Source of the DNA: Burkholderiaceae bacterium
GTDB taxonomy: Bacteria; Pseudomonadota; Gammaproteobacteria; Burkholderiales; Burkholderiaceae_C
Assembly: GCA_023260315.1 (NCBI GenBank)
Contig: JALQVQ010000156.1
Span: 1 to 11,490, forward strand
Reading direction: 5' to 3'
DNA length: 11,490 nucleotides
Translations under genes and position numbers: made by a program
The notes under the pieces: model-generated
Databases searched by the model: none
Seen by the model: the letters and a program-made list of their open reading frames with translations, nothing else
Told to the model about the DNA's origin: nothing
In this document: piece by piece, positions 1 to 9,899 of the stretch
How the letters are laid out: every line of letters begins with the position of its first letter
How positions within the stretch are numbered: the first letter of the stretch is position 1

Positions 1-1
1 G

Positions 2-1765
<1,764 letters not shown>

Positions 1766-1792
1766 AACACCTCTCACCGCATAGGACTAGCC

Positions 1793-3947
<2,155 letters not shown>

Positions 3948-3953
3948 TTCGCG

Positions 3954-4283
3954 ATGAAGCTTCGCCCTTACCTCGTCCCCGGCGCCTTGGCTTTGTTGCT
4001 ATTGGCGCTGCAGGGGCAGTTATGGTTTGGGCGAGGCAGCATTCCCGACGTCAAACAGCTGCGGAATAAGCTCGCAACACTGGAGGCTGAAAACGCCGAG
4101 CTGCGGTTGCGAAACGAACAAATCGCAAACGAGGTGCGTGACCTGCAAGAGGGCTTAGAGGTCATCGAGACCTACGCTCGAAAAGAGCTCGGCATGGTGA
4201 AGAACAACGAGATTTTTGTTCAATACGCAAAACCCAACGAGAAGGCTGTGATCAACGGCACCCCAGCGCCAGCGGGGCAGTGA
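3954..4283 (+). CDS. ftsB: Cell division protein FtsB (divisome FtsQLB complex)
   Basis: A small bitopic inner-membrane protein of 109 residues. It has a short basic N-terminus (MKLRP), one membrane helix (about 6-25, rich in Leu and Ala), a leucine/glutamate-rich coiled coil (about 33-72), and the family signature ETYARKELGMVKNNEIFV (72-89), equivalent to the ARxELxM..GE.F segment of FtsB/DivIC. In known systems FtsB joins FtsL and FtsQ and triggers septal peptidoglycan synthesis. It starts 6 nt after the eno stop without a clear Shine-Dalgarno of its own, so translation is probably coupled to eno. The eno-ftsB pair is a long-conserved neighbourhood in proteobacteria and supports the name. 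The Pro/Ala-rich last ten residues are poorly conserved in the family. Confidence 0.93.
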   Translation: MKLRPYLVPGALALLLLALQGQLWFGRGSIPDVKQLRNKLATLEAENAELRLRNEQIANEVRDLQEGLEVIETYARKELGMVKNNEIFVQYAKPNEKAVINGTPAPAGQ

Positions 4284-4284
4284 A

Positions 4285-4989
4285 TTGGACGTCGCCGTCA
4301 TCGCGCTATTGGGCGGCGAAAGCACCGGAAAGTCAGCGCTTGCATCCGCACTGAGAGACACCGCACACGCACAGCATGTGCCCGCTCGCTTGGTCACCGA
4401 GACTTTACGCGGATGGGTCGATCAGCACCAACGCACGCCACTTGTGCACGAACAAGCGCTCATCGCGGACGCACAACAGGCGGCGATCGAGATCGCCGTT
4501 CGGCAATTAGAAAGCCACCCAAGCCCCAACATGAACACCGTCGGCCTTGTTATCACCGACACCACACCCTTTCAGACAGCGGCCTACAGCGCCTATTACT
4601 TTGGCGATGGGTCACGGTGGGGCACTGCAGTTGAGGCGGAACGCGCCGGCCCAATGCGTGTGCGCCTTTTGATGGGCCTCGATCTGACATGGGTTGCCGA
4701 TGACGGACAGCGTGATGGGGTCAACGCGCAAAGCGCTGTGGATGCGGTCTTGCGAGAGCAGTTACAGTTGCACAGCCTGCCGTTTCAGGTGATTTACGGT
4801 CGGGGGCCCTCGCGGGCTCAGGCGGCATGGGCCGCCATCGCCAACGCTTTAGGACGCGAGGACTGGTTAACACCGCAACCCGAGTCCCAGCGCCGATCAG
4901 ACTGGGTCTGCCAGGACTGCAGCGACCCCGACTGCGAGTTGCGCCTGTTCACTGGTCTCCTAGCTCGGCGGCCGCAAGGCGCGGGTTAA
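4285..4989 (+). CDS. P-loop NTPase resembling the NadR nicotinamide riboside kinase domain, with Cys-rich C-terminus
   Basis: A 234-residue protein. Walker A is GGESTGKS (10-17). TETLRGWV (38-45), the TDTTPFQTAAYSAYYFGD segment (91-108) and TWVADDGQR (135-143) line up in order with the GREFVFE, DTDFITTQ and EWVDDGLR segments of the ribosylnicotinamide kinase domain of NadR. A nucleoside-type kinase role, perhaps in NAD salvage, is therefore plausible but not shown. The NadR adenylyltransferase and helix-turn-helix parts are absent. Near the C-terminus Cys209, Cys212 and Cys217 form CX2CX4C, which could bind metal. The TTG at 4285 is the only possible start: an in-frame TGA lies at 4249-4251 and no ATG or GTG precedes the P-loop. 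It begins 1 nt after the ftsB stop, with GGGG at 4274-4277 as a weak ribosome site. It is the last gene of the operon. Confidence 0.75.
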   Translation: MDVAVIALLGGESTGKSALASALRDTAHAQHVPARLVTETLRGWVDQHQRTPLVHEQALIADAQQAAIEIAVRQLESHPSPNMNTVGLVITDTTPFQTAAYSAYYFGDGSRWGTAVEAERAGPMRVRLLMGLDLTWVADDGQRDGVNAQSAVDAVLREQLQLHSLPFQVIYGRGPSRAQAAWAAIANALGREDWLTPQPESQRRSDWVCQDCSDPDCELRLFTGLLARRPQGAG

Positions 4990-4995
4990 CCCCGC
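4981..4995. terminator. Weak hairpin at the convergent junction
   Basis: GCGGG and CCCGC form a 5-bp stem around a 5-nt TTAAC loop, spanning the end of the kinase-like gene, 7 bases before the end of moeA. The two operons converge here with only 12 bp between stop codons, so some termination signal is expected. There is no T-run on either strand, so it is not a convincing Rho-independent terminator. Rho-dependent ending or transcript overlap is equally possible. Confidence 0.2.
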
Positions 4996-5001
4996 TGACG
5001 C

Positions 5002-6282
5002 TTAAATAAACCGGTCGAGCCACCAAACCGTAACGGCGTCGCCCACCTCGATGGTGGCCTGTTCATGGGACAAGACAACCAGACAGTTGGCGCGGACCAT
5101 GCCACTCAAAACACCCGAGCCCTGATTGGGCAAAACCGTGACCGTCAGTGCGCCGTCATCGCCATAACTGGCAACACCGCGCTGGTACTCGGTCCTTCCC
5201 GGACGCTTGCGGATTTTTTCGGCGCTGCGGGCGACAGCTGCGGGCAAGTTTGTCGGCACGGTGCCCATGAGGGTTTGGAGTGCTGGACGCACAAATGCCA
5301 AAAAAGTCACCATCACCGCGACTGGGTTACCGGGCAACCCAAAAACGGGGCAACCCGCCACACGCCCAACGGCCATGGGACGACCCGGGCGCATCGCCAC
5401 ACGCCAGAAGGTCACATCCCCCAATTGACGCATCATGGCCTTGGTGTGATCGGCCTCGCCCACACTCACACCACCACTGCTGATAATCATATCGGCCTGT
5501 TGCGCCGCACGGGTGAACGCTTCGGCCAATTGCGCGGGGTCGTCGGGTATCACGCCCATATCAATCGGCTCTGCACCCCAGCTTCGCAGCAGTGACAACA
5601 TCACCCATCGGTTGCTGTCGAAAACAGCGCCGGTGCGTGGCGCATCGCCAAAGCTCAAAATCTCGCTGCCTGTTGAGAAATAGGCCACACGTGGACGGCG
5701 TACCACGACCGCTTCACTGATCCCTAAGCTGGCCAGCAAACCGACTGCAGCGGCGTGCATCACCTGTCCGGCGGGAACGGCGATGCCACCGGCTTGTAAG
5801 TCCTCTCCGGCGAACCGCCGGTTGTCACCCGCACGCAAGCCACCACCATTGATCAACACAGAATCGCCTTCTCGCGTGCACAACTCAGTGGGCACCACCG
5901 TATCGGCGCCAGCCGGCATCACCGCACCTGTCATGATGTGGACACATTCGCCACTCGCCACCTCGATGTCGGCCTTTGAGTCGCCCGCCAAACGCTGCCC
6001 CGACACACGGAGGCGAATGGGCTGTTGGCCATCCCACTCGCCAAATGCGAACGCGTAACCATCCATGGCCGAGTTGTCGTGGGGGGGGACGCTGATGGGA
6101 GAGATCACATCGCGGGCCAAGACCCGTCCGGTGAGATCCTGAATCCCCACGGTTTCAGTGCAATCTGGGCGTTCACGCAAGGACGCGACCAACGCACAGG
6201 TGGTGCGAACCACGTCTGCAACATGAACCGATTGGGGGTCGTAACCCGCCAGTTCAGATGTGATTTCGGCCAGTGTTTTCAT
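5002..6282 (-). CDS. moeA: Molybdopterin molybdenumtransferase MoeA (Mo/W insertion)
   Basis: Inserts molybdate (or tungstate) into adenylylated molybdopterin in the last common step of molybdenum-cofactor synthesis. The 426-residue protein has all the usual landmarks: PPHDNSAMDGYA (66-77), IMTGAVMPAGADTVV (116-130), the MoaB/Mog-like domain with FSTGSEI (202-208), ISSGGVSVGEADHTK (267-281), RPGRPMAVG (298-306) and FGLPGNPVAVMVTF (314-327), and a C-terminal beta domain ending GSGVLSGMVRANCLVVL (388-404). The ATG follows a good ribosome site, AGGGAAG (complement of 6289-6295, 6 nt spacing), and lies 16 nt after the tupC stop. It is the last gene of the minus-strand operon. Next to a tungstate importer it may load tungsten, but the sequence alone cannot separate Mo from W. 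A run of eight C on the coding strand encodes part of the PPHDN motif. Confidence 0.96.
   Translation of the reverse strand: MKTLAEITSELAGYDPQSVHVADVVRTTCALVASLRERPDCTETVGIQDLTGRVLARDVISPISVPPHDNSAMDGYAFAFGEWDGQQPIRLRVSGQRLAGDSKADIEVASGECVHIMTGAVMPAGADTVVPTELCTREGDSVLINGGGLRAGDNRRFAGEDLQAGGIAVPAGQVMHAAAVGLLASLGISEAVVVRRPRVAYFSTGSEILSFGDAPRTGAVFDSNRWVMLSLLRSWGAEPIDMGVIPDDPAQLAEAFTRAAQQADMIISSGGVSVGEADHTKAMMRQLGDVTFWRVAMRPGRPMAVGRVAGCPVFGLPGNPVAVMVTFLAFVRPALQTLMGTVPTNLPAAVARSAEKIRKRPGRTEYQRGVASYGDDGALTVTVLPNQGSGVLSGMVRANCLVVLSHEQATIEVGDAVTVWWLDRFI
6081..6088. repeat. Eight-base G/C homopolymer inside moeA
   Basis: Eight consecutive G on the + strand (C8 in the moeA sense strand) cover codons Val65 to His68, at the start of the conserved PPHDNSAMDGYA motif. 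One base gained or lost would shift frame in the first sixth of the protein. The tract is read directly; a role in phase variation is speculation, since two Pro codons followed by a His codon can produce it by chance. Confidence 0.8.
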
Positions 6283-6298
6283 ACCCGTCTTCCCTGCA

Positions 6299-7045
6299 TT
6301 ACAGCTTTTCGCCCTTCAAAAACAAATTTGCAGACGGCGCTTGCTCGGCCATCACGGCCTCATCAAAGAAATCATCTGCAGGCAAATCAACCAACACGCG
6401 CCCACCCTCCATGTAGATCACGCGTGTCGCCAATCGCTTTACCTGTCCCAAATTGTGGCTCGAGAACACGAGCGTCCTCATGCCCAGCGCCGTTGATCCG
6501 CTCTCCCCTTGTATGTAAGCGGAGACAACCGCTTCGACATCCCGCTTCGCGTGCGGGTCAAGGCTCGCTGTCGGCTCATCAAGCAACAACACATCGGGCT
6601 GTGTCACCAGGCATTGACAAAGCGCCACACGCTGCAACTGCCCCACAGACAACTGCAACGCAGAGCGACGGCTGAGATGCGATAACGCCAACTGAGACAA
6701 ATACGCCTCCGCCATGCCCTTCGCATCGCGCCACGTTTGGCCGCGCAGCCAAGCGGCAAGGGCAACGTTATTCAACACACTGGTACGCAACAGGTGGGGC
6801 GTCTGCGCCAGCAGCGCTTGCTTGATGGCGTCCGCCTTTTGATGCTGTCCCGATGCCACTGGCAACAGGCCATTGAGGACGCGCAACAAGGTGCTTTTAC
6901 CGCAACCGTTACTGCCAACCAGTGCCACACGCTCACCGGCATGGATTTGTAAAGTGAGGTCAGACAATGCGTATGAATCGGTCGCGTTTGTCTGTAGCTG
7001 AACCGATAAACCCTGCAAATCGAAGATCACCGCGCCCGTCTTCAT
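6299..7045 (-). CDS. tupC: Tungstate ABC transporter ATP-binding protein (TupC-like)
   Basis: The cytoplasmic ATPase that powers the neighbouring permease. It is 248 residues long, normal for this class. Motifs: Walker A GSNGCGKST (44-52), Q-loop around Gln81, signature LSVGQLQRVAL (132-142) with Val where the consensus LSGGQ has Gly, Walker B VLLLDEPTASLD (152-163), and switch His197 in FSSHN. There is no C-terminal Mop/TOBE domain, which most molybdate-type ModC proteins have, and this favours TupC over ModC. Its ATG overlaps the tupB stop as ATGA, after a strong AGGAAGG ribosome site (complement of 7054-7060, 8 nt spacing). The substrate is assigned mainly from the permease partner; the ATPase alone would support only an oxyanion or general ABC importer. 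Confidence 0.85.
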   Translation of the reverse strand: MKTGAVIFDLQGLSVQLQTNATDSYALSDLTLQIHAGERVALVGSNGCGKSTLLRVLNGLLPVASGQHQKADAIKQALLAQTPHLLRTSVLNNVALAAWLRGQTWRDAKGMAEAYLSQLALSHLSRRSALQLSVGQLQRVALCQCLVTQPDVLLLDEPTASLDPHAKRDVEAVVSAYIQGESGSTALGMRTLVFSSHNLGQVKRLATRVIYMEGGRVLVDLPADDFFDEAVMAEQAPSANLFLKGEKL

Positions 7046-7767
7046 GCGGGTGCCCTTCCTGCGTCAGCCGCCATACCATCGGCGCCACCCGCACGGACAA
7101 CCCACCCCATGAGGATGTTCAGAGCCAACACCACAACCAACAAAACAATACCCAGTCCCAAAGCGATTGGCAATTCACCTTTACTGGTCTCCAATGCAAT
7201 GCTGGTGGTCATCACGCGCGTGAAACCCTCCATGTTGCCACCCACAATCATGACCGCGCCAACCTCGGATACCGCGCGACCAAAGCCGGTCAGTACCACG
7301 GTTATCAAGGCATACCGTTCGTTCCAAATCAACAGGCAAGCACGAACAAAGACACCGGCACCCATCGATCGCAATGCCTCACCTTGCAGCTTGTCGGCTT
7401 GCGAGATCACTTGCCGTGTCAGTGCGGTGACGACGGGCAAGACCAGAATGGTTTGAGCGAAAACCATGGCCTTGAAAGAAAACAACCAACCCAAAAATCC
7501 GAGCGGGCCTGAGCGCGAGAGCAGCAGGTAAACCGCAAGCCCAACCACCACAGAGGGCAAAGCCAAGCTGGTGTTCAGAAGGGTCAGAAGGGCTTGGCGG
7601 CCACGAAAGTCGCGCAGTGCCAAGAAAGAGCCCGCAGAGAGCCCAAAAAGACAAGCCAGTGCGCAGGCGATGGTGCTGAGTGCCAGCGAACGCGCGACAA
7701 CCTCGTACAGTCCCGGATCAAAGCTAACCAACAGGCCCCAAGCAATCTGCAAGCTGTCGACGAACAT
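7042..7767 (-). CDS. tupB: Tungstate ABC transporter permease (TupB-like)
   Basis: Inner-membrane channel of an oxyanion importer, 241 residues. Hydrophobic segments are seen at about 27-50, 59-83, 98-121, 154-176 and 197-222. The permease EAA loop, which contacts the ATPase, is EALRSMGAG at 130-138. The stretches GFGRAVSEVGAVMIVGGNM (161-179) and TRVMTTSIALETSKGELP (183-200) are what I associate with TupB/WtpB-type tungstate permeases rather than ModB or CysT. It lies 15 nt after fdhD with no strong ribosome site (AAAGG is 13 nt from the ATG), and its stop overlaps the tupC ATG. A tupA gene for the periplasmic binding protein, usually adjacent, is missing from the window. Tungstate is the best substrate call; molybdate is the main alternative. 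Confidence 0.88.
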   Translation of the reverse strand: MFVDSLQIAWGLLVSFDPGLYEVVARSLALSTIACALACLFGLSAGSFLALRDFRGRQALLTLLNTSLALPSVVVGLAVYLLLSRSGPLGFLGWLFSFKAMVFAQTILVLPVVTALTRQVISQADKLQGEALRSMGAGVFVRACLLIWNERYALITVVLTGFGRAVSEVGAVMIVGGNMEGFTRVMTTSIALETSKGELPIALGLGIVLLVVVLALNILMGWVVRAGGADGMAADAGRAPA

Positions 7768-7782
7768 CCTGCGCGATGACCT

Positions 7783-8616
7783 TTAGGCGGCTAGAACCAC
7801 AGGGCTCTTCTCGGTAAACGCAATGCGCTCGGCGCCGTGGTAAACCAAGAAATGCTGCCCCGAGCACCGCCCAACCAATGTCAGGTTGACGCGCTTTGCC
7901 ATTTCAAGCCCCATGTTGGTGACGCCCGAGCGCGACAGCAAAAATGGGATACCCATCTGCGCGCCCTTGATCACCATTTCAGAGGTGAGGCGACCCGTTG
8001 TGTAAAACACAAGATCGTCCCCTGCAATGGCATTCAGGCACATCCAGCCGGCAATGGCGTCCACGGCGTTGTGGCGTCCGACATCCTCAACAAACATTTG
8101 GCACACGCCATTTTTAAAAACGGCACAGCCATGAACAGAACCGGCTTGCTTGTAAATAGAGGGTTGTGTGCGAATGGCACCAACAATATCAACCAATGTT
8201 GCCTGCGCTAACGTCGCATCGGGCAGCTTGATCCCATCCATATCGGCCAGCACATCACCAAACATTGAGCCCTGTCCGCAACCGGTTGTGACCGTACGCT
8301 GCTTTTGCGCTTCGTTCCAAAGGGTCAAAACCTCTGGCCGCGTGGTCACGGCAACCGCCTCAACGTCCCAATCCACCTGGATGCTCAGAACATCCTCGAT
8401 CGAACGAATCAGCCGCTGATTTTTCAACCACCCCAACACGAGGGCTTCGGGCTCGCCGCCCAAGGTCATCAAGGTCACGAGCTCTTGTTTGTTGACGAAA
8501 ATCGTCAACGGGCGCTCGCCTGGAATGTGTATTATTTTTTTACGGCCAGCCTCATCCATCACCTCAACTTCGGTGACGAGGGGAACGGATGCCTGGCTCA
8601 GAATGGGACGATACAT
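7783..8616 (-). CDS. fdhD: Formate dehydrogenase accessory sulfurtransferase FdhD, CxxC loop altered to CGQG
   Basis: Family members carry sulfur from a cysteine desulfurase to the bis-MGD cofactor and are needed for formate dehydrogenase activity. The 277-residue protein has the family landmarks GCGQGSMFGD (112-121), HGCAVF (162-167), EDVGRHNAVDA (177-187), FYTTGRLTSEMV (204-215) and LLSRSG (226-231). The catalytic loop has Cys113, but the position of the second cysteine of the E. coli CxxC (Cys121/Cys124) is Gly116. The ATG lies 15 nt after the mobA stop; an AGGTC upstream is too far away to be a good ribosome site, so coupling to mobA is likely. An A7 run encodes part of RKKIIHI (25-31). 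Surrounded by mobA, a TorD-like chaperone and moeA, it supports the view that the operon matures a formate dehydrogenase. Confidence 0.94.
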   Translation of the reverse strand: MYRPILSQASVPLVTEVEVMDEAGRKKIIHIPGERPLTIFVNKQELVTLMTLGGEPEALVLGWLKNQRLIRSIEDVLSIQVDWDVEAVAVTTRPEVLTLWNEAQKQRTVTTGCGQGSMFGDVLADMDGIKLPDATLAQATLVDIVGAIRTQPSIYKQAGSVHGCAVFKNGVCQMFVEDVGRHNAVDAIAGWMCLNAIAGDDLVFYTTGRLTSEMVIKGAQMGIPFLLSRSGVTNMGLEMAKRVNLTLVGRCSGQHFLVYHGAERIAFTEKSPVVLAA

Positions 8617-8631
8617 GCGCGGTAAGGTCAG

Positions 8632-9228
8632 TCAGACCTGCTCTAATTGATTCAAGTCGGCCAACGTGTTGGCGTTAAAAAAAGCGGACGCATCATCAAA
8701 TGGGACTTCAATGGCACCCACCGACGCGGTCCAGAGGTCAATCTTCCTGCCGCCATTTTGCATGAACACGCTCAGGCTGTCGTACAAGTCACCTCGCAGC
8801 AATAAAAAGACGGGGTGCGTTTGGCGTTGACCATCCGGGTCGACGGTCACGGGCATCGCAATCGGCGCATCAACCGCCTCAGCCGCTGTCAACAATCGCG
8901 AAACCAAATCGGTGGGCAAATGCGGCACATCGCACGGGACAACCATCATCCAATCGGTCTCGCAGTAGGGCAGCCCTGCCAGCATGCCCGCCAGGGGACC
9001 CTGAAAGTCGGCGCTGGCGTCAGGCACGACCGTGCGCCCGAAACCTTCGTAAGCGCCCAAGTTTCGATTGGCATTAATCACCACATCAATCACCTGCGGT
9101 GCCAGGCGCCACAACACGTGCATCGCCATTGGCATACCACGCAGAGGTTGCAGGCCCTTATCCGTGCCGCCCATCCGGCTGCCGCGCCCACCCGCCAAGA
9201 TGAGACCTGTTACGCGATCGGCGGTCAT
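8632..9228 (-). CDS. mobA: Molybdenum cofactor guanylyltransferase MobA
   Basis: Transfers GMP from GTP to Mo-molybdopterin to make the guanine dinucleotide cofactor (bis-MGD) used by DMSO-reductase-family enzymes, including formate dehydrogenases. The 198-residue length is normal. The N-terminal nucleotide loop LAGGRGSRMGGTDKGL (11-26) is nearly ideal, followed by QGPLAGMLAGL (76-86), the magnesium-binding VVPCDVPHLP (96-105, Asp100) and the C-terminal FFNANTLADL (183-192). The ATG overlaps the TGA of the chaperone gene by 4 bases (ATGA), with a modest GGTGGA ribosome site upstream; the next gene is fdhD. Grouping MobA with FdhD points to a bis-MGD target rather than an MCD or plain molybdopterin enzyme. 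Confidence 0.95.
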   Translation of the reverse strand: MTADRVTGLILAGGRGSRMGGTDKGLQPLRGMPMAMHVLWRLAPQVIDVVINANRNLGAYEGFGRTVVPDASADFQGPLAGMLAGLPYCETDWMMVVPCDVPHLPTDLVSRLLTAAEAVDAPIAMPVTVDPDGQRQTHPVFLLLRGDLYDSLSVFMQNGGRKIDLWTASVGAIEVPFDDASAFFNANTLADLNQLEQV

Positions 9229-9899
9229 GCGTTATCCACCGCGTCCAAACTGGCCGAGAAAATATCGAACGCCTGGCGCTCAATGGCAAAAAAAGCGCGT
9301 GCAAAGCCGCCCACAGCCCCGTAAACCTTCGCTTGCGGCTGGTCTTGCAGCGCGTCAAAGAAGCTGTCCATCCACGGCTGAAGGTAGGTCGAGAAGAAGT
9401 GCTGCTGCTGCGCGAGGGTGCTGCCTTTGGCATCTGGGGCTGCGATCAGATAACGCATGATTTCGCACAGGGTCGAAAAGTGGTCTTCTGTTTCCCCCAG
9501 GTCGGGGTTGCTTTCCAGCCCCATCGCAGCGAGATCGTTGCGAAGATCGACCAAGATGGGCTGGTTCATGGCTCCCCCCACGTAGACCGAGGCATGCAAG
9601 GCAACCAGTGGCTTACCGACAGCAACAAACAAATTTTGAAACTCAGCAGCGGCATCTGCTGGCGCCGTTGCGGCGACAGTGGCAATCAGGTCACGCCAGG
9701 CATTGGCGAGGTCCGTCTGGTCCGCCGCATCAACGGCGGGACTCCCAGCCAATCGGTTGAAGAGGTCATCTGAGGGCTGGCGAATGAACCACTCAGCCAA
9801 CAAGCCGTAGGTATCGGCACGCGCCAAATCCTCGTCGCTAAAACCGGGATCAGTCGCCACACTGGCGGGGACGAAGCCCATGGGTTGTGAAGTTGTCAT
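9225..9899 (-). CDS. TorD/DmsD-family molecular chaperone for a molybdoenzyme
   Basis: A mostly helical, 224-residue cytoplasmic protein of the redox-enzyme maturation (TorD/DmsD/NarJ) family. These proteins bind the apo catalytic subunit or its Tat signal and hold it until the cofactor is inserted. Diagnostic segments are EFQNLFV (86-92), HASVYVGGAMNQP (102-114) and GETEDHFSTLCEIMRYL (135-151), the last matching the acidic EPEDH-type motif of the family. I place the start at the ATG at 9899, not at 9941. It gives the 4-base ATGA overlap with the upstream stop and follows a good GGAG ribosome site 8 nt away, whereas the longer form would overlap its neighbour by 46 bases. The formate dehydrogenase link comes from the neighbours fdhD and the Fe-S protein; the exact client is not shown by sequence. 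Confidence 0.88.
   Translation of the reverse strand: MTTSQPMGFVPASVATDPGFSDEDLARADTYGLLAEWFIRQPSDDLFNRLAGSPAVDAADQTDLANAWRDLIATVAATAPADAAAEFQNLFVAVGKPLVALHASVYVGGAMNQPILVDLRNDLAAMGLESNPDLGETEDHFSTLCEIMRYLIAAPDAKGSTLAQQQHFFSTYLQPWMDSFFDALQDQPQAKVYGAVGGFARAFFAIERQAFDIFSASLDAVDNA

Noticed and set aside
6025..6675. Plus-strand open frame of 216 codons across the moeA-tupC junction
   Set aside because: It is antisense to two well-supported genes, is low in hydrophobic pattern, rich in Arg, Pro, His and Gln, and lacks a ribosome site; it is a shadow frame.
8535..8541. A7/T7 runs in fdhD (8535-8541), mobA (8677-8683) and the chaperone gene (9288-9294) as slippage sites
   Set aside because: They encode ordinary Lys-Lys or Phe-Phe pairs in intact frames, with no alternative-frame product or stimulatory structure seen.
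8625..8639. Inverted repeat AGGTC / GACCT over the mobA stop, before fdhD
   Set aside because: Only a 5-bp stem with a 5-nt loop and no T-run; such repeats are expected by chance, so neither a terminator nor an operator is supported.
8815..9324. Plus-strand open frame of 169 codons opposite mobA and the chaperone gene
   Set aside because: The composition is His/Arg/Gln-rich, as expected of an antisense frame, and no family motif is visible.
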